Below are positions 1-6,211 of a DNA stretch of 10,179 bases, in pieces. Location: positions 1-10,179 of the forward strand of contig FR895549.1 of the NCBI GenBank assembly GCA_000434435.1, in the 5' to 3' direction. Position 1 is the first letter of the stretch. Each line of letters starts with the position of its first letter. Origin of the DNA: Firmicutes bacterium CAG:475. Its GTDB lineage: Bacteria > Bacillota > Clostridia > Christensenellales > CAG-917. The notes beneath the pieces were generated by a model. That model had not been told where the DNA came from and searched no databases. It saw nothing but the letters and a program-made list of their open reading frames with translations. A program made the position numbers and the translations under genes.

Positions 1-210
1 ATATTCTCGCCGCCTTGCGGCTCGTGTTCCGTCTGCAAATAAGCACATTCCGTTAATAAGTACACCCTGAATAAGTTTTCGTTGATCCGCTTGCGTGCAA
101 AGCACGCACACACCAAGCAGACAATCTTGCGAAACTGCGGCTTGAGTTCTTGTCCATGTCCGAACTGATAGCAAAGATTTTCTGCGCGGTAGAAAAATAA
201 AAATTCGCAT
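1..210. other. Gene-free edge region with two short hairpins
   Basis: No gene can be supported here. The stretch lies downstream of the gap terminator. It contains two short perfect inverted repeats: GCCGC/GCGGC at 9-13 and 17-21 with a 3-nt loop, and GCGTGC/GCACGC at 93-98 and 102-107 with a 3-nt loop. On the minus strand at least two frames stay open from about 210-236 to the window edge. They overlap each other, have no ribosome binding site, and one starts inside the gap terminator, so I do not call either a gene. The plus strand has early stops. It may be intergenic DNA or part of a dispersed repeat that continues outside the window. Confidence 0.4.
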
Positions 211-243
211 AAAAAAACGGCGATACGCTCGCGCATCGCCGTT
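211..243 (-). terminator. Rho-independent terminator of gap
   Basis: On the minus strand a 9-bp perfect stem (AACGGCGAT with ATCGCCGTT, plus-strand 216-224 and 235-243) encloses a 10-nt loop and runs into seven T residues (plus-strand A tract 211-217). It begins 16 nt after the gap stop codon. This is the standard layout of an intrinsic terminator for gap. Confidence 0.9.
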
Positions 244-259
244 AAAAATATGCAAATTT

Positions 260-1312
260 TTATTTGAGTTCGGAGAAGTACTTGATAGTACGCACCATTT
301 GAGAGGTGTAGCTGTTCTCGTTGTCGTACCAAGAAACGACTTGAACTTGGCTGTTGCCGTCTTCCATGGGAGCAACCATAGTTTGAGTTGCATCGAAGAT
401 AGAACCGAAGCGGCTGCCGATGATATCGGAAGAAACGATTTGGTCGGTGTTGTAGCCGAAGGACTCGGTTGCAGCAGCTTTCATTGCGGCGTTGATGCCT
501 TCAACGGTGACGTGACCTTTGACGACTGCCACGAGGATGGTGGTGGAACCGGTCGGAGTGGGAACGCGTTGTGCGGAACCGATGAGTTTGCCGTTGAGTT
601 CGGGGATGACGAGGCCGATTGCCTTTGCAGCGCCGGTGCTGTTGGGGACGATGTTGATTGCAGCCGCGCGGCTTCTTCTCAAATCACCCTTTCTTTGCGG
701 ACCGTCGAGAGGCATTTGGTCACCGGTGTATGCGTGAACCGTGGTCATGATACCGCTCATGATAGGTGCATAATCGTTGAGTGCTTTCGCCATAGGAGCG
801 AGGCAGTTGGTCGTGCAGCTTGCAGCGGAGATGATGTTGTCAGTTGCTTTCAAAGTGGTGTGGTTGACGTTGTAGACGATTGTGGGAAGGTCGTTGCCTG
901 CGGGAGCAGAGATGACGACTTTGCGTGCGCCTGCGTCGATGTGTGCTTGTGCTTTTGCTTTGGAGGTGTAGAAACCCGTGCATTCCAAAACGACGTCCAC
1001 GCCGAGTTCGCCCCAGGGAAGTTCTGCAGCTTTTGCTTTTGCGTAGATGGTGATCTTCTTGCCGTCGACGACGATGTAACCGTCTTCTTTGATCGTGCCG
1101 TCCTCGTTGAGAACTGCTTCACAGCTTTCTACCGTGTGAGAATTTGCGTAGTTGCCTTGTGTTGAGTCGTACTTAAGAAGATGAGCGAGCATCTTGGGGC
1201 TTGTGAGGTCGTTGATAGCGACAATTTCATAACCCTCTGCACCGAACATTTGTCTGAATGCAAGACGTCCGATACGACCAAAACCGTTGATAGCGACTTT
1301 TACGTTTGCCAT
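260..1312 (-). CDS. gap: Glyceraldehyde-3-phosphate dehydrogenase, type I
   Basis: A 350-residue cytoplasmic enzyme that oxidises glyceraldehyde 3-phosphate with NAD+ and phosphate to 1,3-bisphosphoglycerate, the central redox step of glycolysis. The N-terminal Rossmann motif INGFGRIGR is at residues 8-16, and Asp35 (AINDL) fits NAD preference. The catalytic motif SCTTNC places the nucleophile at Cys166, and the partner His193 is in TVHAYT. The conserved C-terminal SWYDNENSY is at 327-335. The start is set at MANVKVAI because a GGAGG (plus 1321-1325) lies 8 nt upstream; an upstream in-frame ATG at 1366 would add 18 non-homologous residues and lie across the promoter. It is slightly longer than the usual 330-340 residues. 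Promoter and terminator flank it, so it appears to be transcribed alone rather than with pgk/tpi. Confidence 0.98.
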   Translation of the reverse strand: MANVKVAINGFGRIGRLAFRQMFGAEGYEIVAINDLTSPKMLAHLLKYDSTQGNYANSHTVESCEAVLNEDGTIKEDGYIVVDGKKITIYAKAKAAELPWGELGVDVVLECTGFYTSKAKAQAHIDAGARKVVISAPAGNDLPTIVYNVNHTTLKATDNIISAASCTTNCLAPMAKALNDYAPIMSGIMTTVHAYTGDQMPLDGPQRKGDLRRSRAAAINIVPNSTGAAKAIGLVIPELNGKLIGSAQRVPTPTGSTTILVAVVKGHVTVEGINAAMKAAATESFGYNTDQIVSSDIIGSRFGSIFDATQTMVAPMEDGNSQVQVVSWYDNENSYTSQMVRTIKYFSELK

Positions 1313-1348
1313 TATAAATTCCTCCATAAAGGTGTATTCCTGATTTGA

Positions 1349-1360
1349 TTGGATTTCCAA
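1349..1360. promoter_or_regulatory. Perfect inverted repeat at the gap start region
   Basis: TTGGATTTCCAA is a perfect 12-bp inverted repeat. It begins 8 bp downstream of the likely gap -10 box, so it would overlap the first transcribed bases. That is a classic operator position, but a 12-bp palindrome can occur by chance. No known regulator is assigned. Confidence 0.25.
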
Positions 1361-1368
1361 CCGCAATT

Positions 1369-1397
1369 ATTTTACAATTATTACAAAAAATATGCAA
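1369..1397 (-). promoter_or_regulatory. Probable sigma-A promoter of gap
   Basis: On the minus strand the -10 box TAAAAT (plus 1369-1374) lies exactly 17 bp from a -35-like TTGCAT (plus 1392-1397). The -10 matches consensus at 5 of 6 bases and the -35 at 3 of 6. The predicted start near 1362 would give a leader of about 50 nt with a GGAGG site before the gap ATG. The terminator at 1426-1467 just upstream makes a separate promoter necessary. Confidence 0.65.
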
Positions 1398-1425
1398 GTG
1401 TTATTAAAGGATTTTTTTATCGAAT

Positions 1426-1467
1426 AAAAAAACGAACGTTCGGCGCAACTTTCCGTCGAGCCGAACG
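1426..1467 (-). terminator. Rho-independent terminator after histidine kinase gene
   Basis: An 8-bp perfect stem CGTTCGGC/GCCGAACG (plus 1437-1444 and 1460-1467) with a 15-nt loop is followed on the minus strand by TTCG and then seven Ts (plus-strand A tract 1426-1432). It lies 44 nt past the kinase stop codon and separates the two-component genes from gap. Confidence 0.85.
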
Positions 1468-1511
1468 GCTTAATCTCGTTTTATTATTTTTGTTTTATTA
1501 TTTGCAACAAA

Positions 1512-2594
1512 TCAGTCTGCAAGGAAAGTGAGTTTTCCGTACACCAAAACGCTGATAAAATCGATAGGCCACACGAACATGAACAGCGCAAAGGACAACA
1601 ATCCCGTGACGAGCGTATGACGTTGCCTCGTTTGCGAATATTTTGCAAAGCGGTATATAAACGTCATTGCCCAACCGAAAAAGAACTCTATGGCGCATTT
1701 CGACGTAAGCGAAAGGTTGTCGAATCTTGCAGTGGCGGTAGTGCCTGCGACGTCGTCGGCTTCGAGCGGAAGCACGATTGAAAAAGTGCTGCCCTTGCCT
1801 TTTTTGCTTTTTACGTAAACCTCTCCGCCGTGGTCTTTCATAATCTCGCGCACGACGTAAAGTCCCACGCCCTGACTGTTGCCCGACGAGCGCGTTTTGT
1901 CCTCGGTGTAAAATTGGTCGAAAACGTAAGGCAAACTCTCTTTTGAAATGCCTATGCCGTTGTCGCGCACGTAAAGGATGAAGCGTTTGCCCTTTTTCTT
2001 TGCGCCGACTTTCACCGTTTGACCTTTGTCGGAGTATTTCACCGCGTTTGAAAGGAGATTCTGCACGACTCTTTCCATTTGTCCCTCGTCAACTCTGACT
2101 TCGACGTCGGGGATTTTGCCCACTTTGAGTTTTATATCCCTCGCCTGCGCAAGCGGACGAAGTTTCTCAATCGTTTTGCCGAAAAAGTTTCTTGCCGGAT
2201 GCAAAGTTTTGTGCGCGGATTGTTTTCTTATCTCGGCGTTGGACGACTCCACCATGCCTATAACCATCTCGTTCATTTGGTCTGTTTTTTGGATGATTAG
2301 TGCAGGATAGTCCTTATCGTCCATGCCGTCGGAAATGCACTCGGCGTATCCGGAAATAATCGCAAGCGGAGTTTTCATGTCGTGCGCGACGGAAGCGATG
2401 GACTTGTTTGCCCTAAGCGACGAATCCGTTTCGCTGTCTTTGAGTTTGAGCATTGCAACGCGCAATGCTTCAAGCCTTACGGCAATCGAATGATACGTTC
2501 CGAAGCCACGCGTTTCAACGGGGTCGTACAAGTCGCCCTCTTGCAATTTCGCAAGCGTTCTTTCGATTCTCAAAATCTCGTTTCTGTTCAGCAT
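1512..2594 (-). CDS. Sensor histidine kinase with C-terminal hydrophobic tail
   Basis: A 360-residue HisKA/HATPase_c kinase, paired with the response regulator just upstream. The phosphoacceptor His71 is in VAHDMKTPLAI. ATP-binding boxes follow: N box NLLSNAVKYS (Asn183), G1 DNGIG (211-215), F box FDQFY (225-229) and G2 GVGLYVV (242-248). There is no N-terminal signal or membrane segment; the first 60 residues look like a soluble coiled region. After the ATPase core ends near residue 280, a tail of about 80 residues carries two hydrophobic stretches (about 301-317 and 328-352), suggesting a C-terminal membrane anchor or hairpin. The ATG at 2594 is the only plausible start: an in-frame TAA lies six codons upstream, and the AGAGG is about 11 nt away, longer than usual. 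It starts 57 nt after the regulator stop. The signal it senses cannot be told from sequence. Confidence 0.93.
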   Translation of the reverse strand: MLNRNEILRIERTLAKLQEGDLYDPVETRGFGTYHSIAVRLEALRVAMLKLKDSETDSSLRANKSIASVAHDMKTPLAIISGYAECISDGMDDKDYPALIIQKTDQMNEMVIGMVESSNAEIRKQSAHKTLHPARNFFGKTIEKLRPLAQARDIKLKVGKIPDVEVRVDEGQMERVVQNLLSNAVKYSDKGQTVKVGAKKKGKRFILYVRDNGIGISKESLPYVFDQFYTEDKTRSSGNSQGVGLYVVREIMKDHGGEVYVKSKKGKGSTFSIVLPLEADDVAGTTATARFDNLSLTSKCAIEFFFGWAMTFIYRFAKYSQTRQRHTLVTGLLSFALFMFVWPIDFISVLVYGKLTFLAD

Positions 2595-2651
2595 ACGCCG
2601 TTTAACCTCTTATTTCGTGCAGATAAACTGTTGTTTTTGCGATTTGCCGTT

Positions 2652-3326
2652 TCAATCTTGCCACTTATAGCCAAGTCCCCATACGGTCACGACATTGTTG
2701 ATTCCGACCTTTGAGAGCTTATCGCGAAGCCTTGCAATCGTCACCGCGACAGTGTTTTCGTCAATGTATTCATCGACGCCCCAAACGTCGTCTATGAGCT
2801 TTTGTTTGGGCATAATTTGATTTTCATGTAGTGTAAGATAGTCAAGGATTTTGAACTCCTTTGCTGTCAGATTCAACGGTTCGCCGTCCACTTTCGCCTC
2901 GTATCTCGATGACGAAATCATGAGGCTTCCATAGTGTCTATCGCCCGACGGAACGGCGTTGAACTCATAGTACCTTCTAAGTTGCGCGCCAACTCTCATA
3001 ACCATTTCTTTGAACGAAAACGGCTTTGTGATATAGTCGTCGGCTCCGAGGTCGAACATGCGCACCTTGTCTTCTTCCGCAACTTTTGCCGACACGACGA
3101 TTATCGGCATCGTCATGGTTTTTCGGAGCATTTCGCACACCGTGAAACCATCGATTTTGGGCATCATGATATCAAGCAACGCAAGGTCGGGCTTTATCTC
3201 GCTTGCTTTTCTCAATGCGTCTGCGCCGTCGAATGCCTGATAGACTTCATGCCCTGCCTTTTCGAGATAACTCTTCATCATATCGGATATTTCAACGTTG
3301 TCCTCTGCTATAAGTATCTTTCTCAT
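2652..3326 (-). CDS. OmpR/PhoB-family response regulator
   Basis: A 224-residue DNA-binding response regulator, cytoplasmic, expected to be phosphorylated by the downstream kinase. The receiver domain is residues 1-118, with the acidic pair Glu8/Asp9, phosphoacceptor Asp52 (LLDIMMP), Ser79 at the switch position and the conserved Lys101 (TKPFS). A linker leads to a winged-helix DNA-binding domain at about 131-222, including LTAKEFKILDYL and the recognition-helix segment NTVAVTIARLRDKL, ending in GLGYKW. This class usually binds tandem direct half-sites about 11 bp apart. The ATG at 3326 has a GGAG 6 nt upstream. It comes 71 nt after the EFR1 gene and has its own promoter-like sequence. The family resembles VanR/PhoP-type regulators, but no specific regulon can be assigned. 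Confidence 0.96.
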   Translation of the reverse strand: MRKILIAEDNVEISDMMKSYLEKAGHEVYQAFDGADALRKASEIKPDLALLDIMMPKIDGFTVCEMLRKTMTMPIIVVSAKVAEEDKVRMFDLGADDYITKPFSFKEMVMRVGAQLRRYYEFNAVPSGDRHYGSLMISSSRYEAKVDGEPLNLTAKEFKILDYLTLHENQIMPKQKLIDDVWGVDEYIDENTVAVTIARLRDKLSKVGINNVVTVWGLGYKWQD

Positions 3327-3355
3327 ATCAATCTCCGCTAAAAATTTTCGCTTTT

Positions 3356-3384
3356 ATTTTACAATATTATTTTGCATATTTCCA
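3356..3384 (-). promoter_or_regulatory. Probable promoter of the two-component genes
   Basis: On the minus strand, -10 TAAAAT (plus 3356-3361) is 17 bp from -35-like TGGAAA (plus 3379-3384; 4 of 6 matches). The -10 region (TTGTAAAATAA) is identical over 11 bases to that of the gap promoter. No terminator is visible between the EFR1 gene and this site, so read-through from upstream is also likely. Confidence 0.5.
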
Positions 3385-3397
3385 TACTTTTTTACAA

Positions 3398-4363
3398 TCA
3401 AAACTCTGATGCGGCAATTTTCTTTTGTGCCTCTTCGAAGTATCTCTTGTACGCCTTTTTGCAATACCACGCGTGCTTGTCCTCTTCGGGCTTTTCAGGC
3501 AATTTGTACGAGTATCTGCCGTTGACTTTCCACCCGTTGAGCATGCCTATGTCAAAAGCATTCGTAGGACAATTGAAAGAGCATCTGGTGCACATAACGC
3601 AGTCGCCGCCAAAGCTGAACTTGCCGTTTCCGTCCATTTTGATGTTGCCAACGGGACAATTTTTTGCGCAAGCGCCGCATTTTATACACTTGTTGCCGTC
3701 AACCTTGAAAAATCTTCCGTTGACTTTCATTGCCGGTTGTTCGATGCGCACCACCCATGCCACAAATCTTCCGAACGGAACTTTGGAAAGTTTATGCTCG
3801 ACGCCGCAAATTACTTCCCTTGCCTCGACGGGAGCAAGTTGTTCAAGCGTGTTTTTCATCCTTGCCGCCATTTCGTCGGTATGCCTGAAAATCATATTGT
3901 ACGGCATCACGTAGTGGTATTCGCTGAAAGGAACGTATCCTTTTCGCTTCATAATATCGTTAAATTTTATCGACGACACGTTGTTGATTTTTAGCGGTTC
4001 ACCCGACGTTTTGACGATGAAATATTGTTTGTTTTTGCACGTTTTTTTGCCGTTTTTTGCGTAAAAATCACTGCCTTTTTGCTTATTTTTCGCCGTTTTT
4101 TCGCATATGTTTTGCTCTTTTTCAATCACTCTTGGAAGTGCTTTCGCAAGGTCGAGCATTATGTAGGGCGCATTAAATCCGTGGATGGGATAGGCAAATC
4201 CGACATAGTCGAAGTTGTTTGGATCCGGCAAATTCTCAAAGCCCTTTTTCACCGTGTACAGCGTGGTTTCGACGCCGTTTTTCTCAAATTCGTTCTTATA
4301 TATATCGCACGCTTTTTTCGTATTGCCCGTGCCCGAAAAGACGTATATTATTGCGTTTTTCAT
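3398..4363 (-). CDS. EFR1-family flavodoxin/ferredoxin fusion protein
   Basis: A 321-residue cytoplasmic electron-transfer protein of the EFR1 type. The N-terminal flavodoxin-like half has the FMN phosphate loop SGTGNT (10-15), YPIHGFNAP (58-66) and TSGEP (119-123). The C-terminal half has two [4Fe-4S] motifs: Cys226, 229, 232, 236 and Cys255, 258, 261, 265, each ending in CP as in bacterial 2[4Fe-4S] ferredoxins. The family presumably passes electrons between FMN and the clusters; its partners are unknown. The ATG at 4363 is preferred over an in-frame GTG at 4378 because AAGGAG lies 6 nt before it. Residues about 82-112 form a Lys/Asn/Thr-rich low-complexity insertion between flavodoxin elements. 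It follows the dehydrogenase gene by 32 nt and is probably in the same transcript. Confidence 0.9.
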   Translation of the reverse strand: MKNAIIYVFSGTGNTKKACDIYKNEFEKNGVETTLYTVKKGFENLPDPNNFDYVGFAYPIHGFNAPYIMLDLAKALPRVIEKEQNICEKTAKNKQKGSDFYAKNGKKTCKNKQYFIVKTSGEPLKINNVSSIKFNDIMKRKGYVPFSEYHYVMPYNMIFRHTDEMAARMKNTLEQLAPVEAREVICGVEHKLSKVPFGRFVAWVVRIEQPAMKVNGRFFKVDGNKCIKCGACAKNCPVGNIKMDGNGKFSFGGDCVMCTRCSFNCPTNAFDIGMLNGWKVNGRYSYKLPEKPEEDKHAWYCKKAYKRYFEEAQKKIAASEF

Positions 4364-4395
4364 GGTTTTCTCCTTCACTCACTTTATTTTTCGCC

Positions 4396-5964
4396 TTAAT
4401 ACACGGTGTATCTTGCAACGTGATTGCCGTCGTAAAAATAGGTCGTGTTTTCGCCTTTTGCGTGAGTATCATACCAAACTTGCGCATAAAACGGCATAAA
4501 TTTTGACAATCTGTCATAGTCCCACGGGCTAGGCTGACAGCACTCGGGACACCAATGTCCCGCTTTGAGCACGCAATACGGCGAAGCCCAAAAACGATGT
4601 CCGTCGTGGCACTCCCATTCGAGTTTTGTGTACAAATCGCCCTTTTTCATGCTCGTAGACAAGCACTTACCGCCCCTGAACGCCGCCGCGGACTGCATAT
4701 CTTCAATATCGAGTTCGTCGTCGCTCTTGCTTTCGTCATAGCCGTGGTCGAGAATATAGCCGTGTTCTTTGAGCTTTGTGATATCTCTCATATCGTCGTA
4801 ATCGACGTCGCCGTCGGCAAGTTGTCCGTGCGCCAAAATCGGGAACTTGCTCCAATCGCTCGGCAAACATTTGAGATTTTCTTTGCTTCCGAAAAATGCC
4901 TTTACTTTGCCTGCCTGATTGCTACTCACCCAATATCTTGGTGCATTGTCGTCTTTAAGCAGTCTCTCTATGGCAAGTTTGGACACGAGTTTTGCAGGCA
5001 CTAACTTTCCAAGTCTGTAATATTCGTGTTGTGACAGTATTTCTTGCCAGTAATCCTTTATATCCTCATGCTGAAAATCAAAATAATCGTTCAGAATATG
5101 GCTGTCCTGAAACCACATACAGTGGAAGTTACGAATGGAATTCCACTGCGGTTTCATATATTTTTGCGTCGAACCGCCGATAATCTTGAAGCCCTCGTCA
5201 AATGTATCGTATCCCGTCACTCTGTTGCATGCACCGCCGCCAATGTTGTAACACTTCTTCCAGAACTTCTCTTCGAGTTGCCCGCTTGCGTCCTTTTCGA
5301 CGAGCCTGCGCATCAAAAGACCGCTGTCGCGCGCCGTAACCCACTCTATCGGCGCGTTGAAGCAGGTGTGAAACATCAGCCCGTCTTTCATATTGTTGGT
5401 GAGCATTCTGTTGTGAAGCATACCCGTCTGACGAAGCACCGCCCATTGCTTTACGTCGCTGTCGAGAACGTATCTCTCACCCTTGATTTTGCTTGCGGAA
5501 TACTCGTCGTACGTGCTCGATATAAGCGGATCCCCCACTCTCCCCCAGGGGTGCTTGTAATTGCGGTTGCCGTATATCGCAACAGTGGAAATATGCACGA
5601 GTTTGGGCTGATTTTCCTTTATCTCGGACACTGAATCCACGATATTCATTGCGCCGATGCGGTTACATCTGTCTGTAAGCACGGGATAGTGGTCGGCAGT
5701 CGGAGGAATGACTGCGGCGAGATTGAGAACGTAATCGCTGTTTGCCACAAGTTTTCTGCAATCTTCCTTTTCCGCCAAATCGCCGAAAATAACCTCGATT
5801 CTGCCTCCGTATTTACGCTTCCATTCTTTTGCACACTTGCGTTCTCTTCTTTCGTTCAAAAGCAATACTTTAAGCTTTTCGACAACCCCGCTCTCCATGA
5901 GTTGCATGACAGTTTCAAGTCCCATATTTCCGCTTGCTCCGGTGAGTGCAATGATTTTTCCCAT
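4396..5964 (-). CDS. NAD(P)-dependent epimerase/dehydratase with C-terminal zinc-ribbon-like extension
   Basis: A 522-residue protein. Residues 1 to about 320 form an extended short-chain dehydrogenase: nucleotide-binding TGASGNMG (8-15), acidic Asp62 after the third strand, NLAA (81-84), Ser126/Thr127 (HISTVAIYG) and the catalytic Tyr155-x3-Lys159 in YSASK. These residues support NAD(P)-dependent redox or epimerase chemistry, but not a substrate. The last 170 or so residues do not belong to a normal epimerase. They contain an acidic stretch (about 409-422) and a Cys/His cluster, ECHDGH (451-456) followed by GHWCPEC (469-475), resembling a CxxxH...CxxC zinc ribbon. The start MGKIIAL has AAAGGAGG 7 nt upstream; the longer frame to 6132 adds 56 residues without homology and crosses the intergenic region. 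It leads the downstream genes as probable first gene of an operon with the EFR1 protein. Confidence 0.88.
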   Translation of the reverse strand: MGKIIALTGASGNMGLETVMQLMESGVVEKLKVLLLNERRERKCAKEWKRKYGGRIEVIFGDLAEKEDCRKLVANSDYVLNLAAVIPPTADHYPVLTDRCNRIGAMNIVDSVSEIKENQPKLVHISTVAIYGNRNYKHPWGRVGDPLISSTYDEYSASKIKGERYVLDSDVKQWAVLRQTGMLHNRMLTNNMKDGLMFHTCFNAPIEWVTARDSGLLMRRLVEKDASGQLEEKFWKKCYNIGGGACNRVTGYDTFDEGFKIIGGSTQKYMKPQWNSIRNFHCMWFQDSHILNDYFDFQHEDIKDYWQEILSQHEYYRLGKLVPAKLVSKLAIERLLKDDNAPRYWVSSNQAGKVKAFFGSKENLKCLPSDWSKFPILAHGQLADGDVDYDDMRDITKLKEHGYILDHGYDESKSDDELDIEDMQSAAAFRGGKCLSTSMKKGDLYTKLEWECHDGHRFWASPYCVLKAGHWCPECCQPSPWDYDRLSKFMPFYAQVWYDTHAKGENTTYFYDGNHVARYTVY

Positions 5965-5991
5965 ATATGTGCCTCCTTTGTTTACGCATAT

Positions 5992-6000
5992 ATTATCGCA
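5992..6000 (-). promoter_or_regulatory. Possible extended -10 promoter element of the dehydrogenase gene
   Basis: The minus strand reads TGCGATAAT, an extended -10 (TGn plus a 5-of-6 match to TATAAT). It would start transcription near 5985, leaving a short leader of about 20 nt with the AGGAGG site. A good -35-like TTGTCA (plus 6021-6026) is 23 bp away, which is too far for a normal spacer, so the call is weak. Some promoter is needed here because a strong terminator lies upstream. Confidence 0.35.
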
Positions 6001-6066
6001 CCCCGCCCATGCAGAAGTCTTGACAAAAACATTACAATTGAGCCTAATTTCGACAAAATACACACT

Positions 6067-6087
6067 GTTTTGTAAGAGTTTTGTAAG
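6067..6087. repeat. Tandem 10-bp direct repeat with 11-bp period
   Basis: The 10-mer GTTTTGTAAG occurs perfectly twice (6067-6076 and 6078-6087), one base apart, so the period is 11 bp. On the minus strand each copy reads CTTACAAAAC. Two half-sites on one face of the helix is the usual binding pattern for OmpR/PhoB-type regulators, one of which is encoded two genes downstream. It lies about 100 bp upstream of the dehydrogenase start. Confidence 0.5.
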
Positions 6088-6089
6088 AT

Positions 6090-6116
6090 ATTCGAAACGG
6101 ACTTGCGGATTCGAAA
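6090..6116. repeat. Direct repeat ATTCGAAA, 19-bp period
   Basis: ATTCGAAA occurs at 6090-6097 and 6109-6116, and each copy contains the palindrome TTCGAA. It sits immediately next to the 11-bp-period repeat upstream of the dehydrogenase gene. It may be a second regulatory site or chance in AT-rich DNA. Confidence 0.3.
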
Positions 6117-6160
6117 AGTCTATAAATTTCAAATAATCGTTTTTTTGCGTGATTAAGCAT

Positions 6161-6191
6161 AAAAAAAATCCACCGAAAATTCGGTGGATTT
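6161..6191 (-). terminator. Rho-independent terminator of the ribosomal operon
   Basis: An 11-bp perfect stem (plus 6166-6176 with 6181-6191, core TCCACCGA/TCGGTGGA) with a 4-nt loop runs on the minus strand into eight Ts (plus A tract 6161-6168). It begins 20 nt past the rplQ stop. On the plus strand the stem is followed by TTTCTTGTTTTTT-like sequence, so it could also stop transcripts arriving from the other side. Confidence 0.93.
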
Positions 6192-6211
6192 CTTGTTTTT
6201 TAAGGACTCAA

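Noticed and set aside
299..1165. 288-codon open frame on the plus strand opposite gap
   Set aside because: It is antisense to a clear gap gene. Its Cys/Asp/Val-rich translation reflects the complementary codon pattern, and it has no ribosome binding site.
1313..1366. Upstream in-frame ATG for gap
   Set aside because: It lies at the predicted transcription start, before the proper GGAGG site, and adds residues not found in the family.
1512..1755. Frameshift as the cause of the kinase C-terminal tail
   Set aside because: The tail is a continuous frame, hydrophobic in an organised way, and ends 44 nt before a well-placed terminator, so a real extension is more likely than read-through.
5044..5634. 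196-codon plus-strand frame within the dehydrogenase gene
   Set aside because: It is antisense to a gene with clear dehydrogenase motifs, has no recognisable domain and no ribosome binding site.
5965..6132. 56-residue N-terminal extension of the dehydrogenase frame
   Set aside because: The AAAGGAGG site and the Rossmann strand place the start at 5964. The extension covers the promoter region and the repeats, and dehydrogenases begin with the nucleotide-binding strand.
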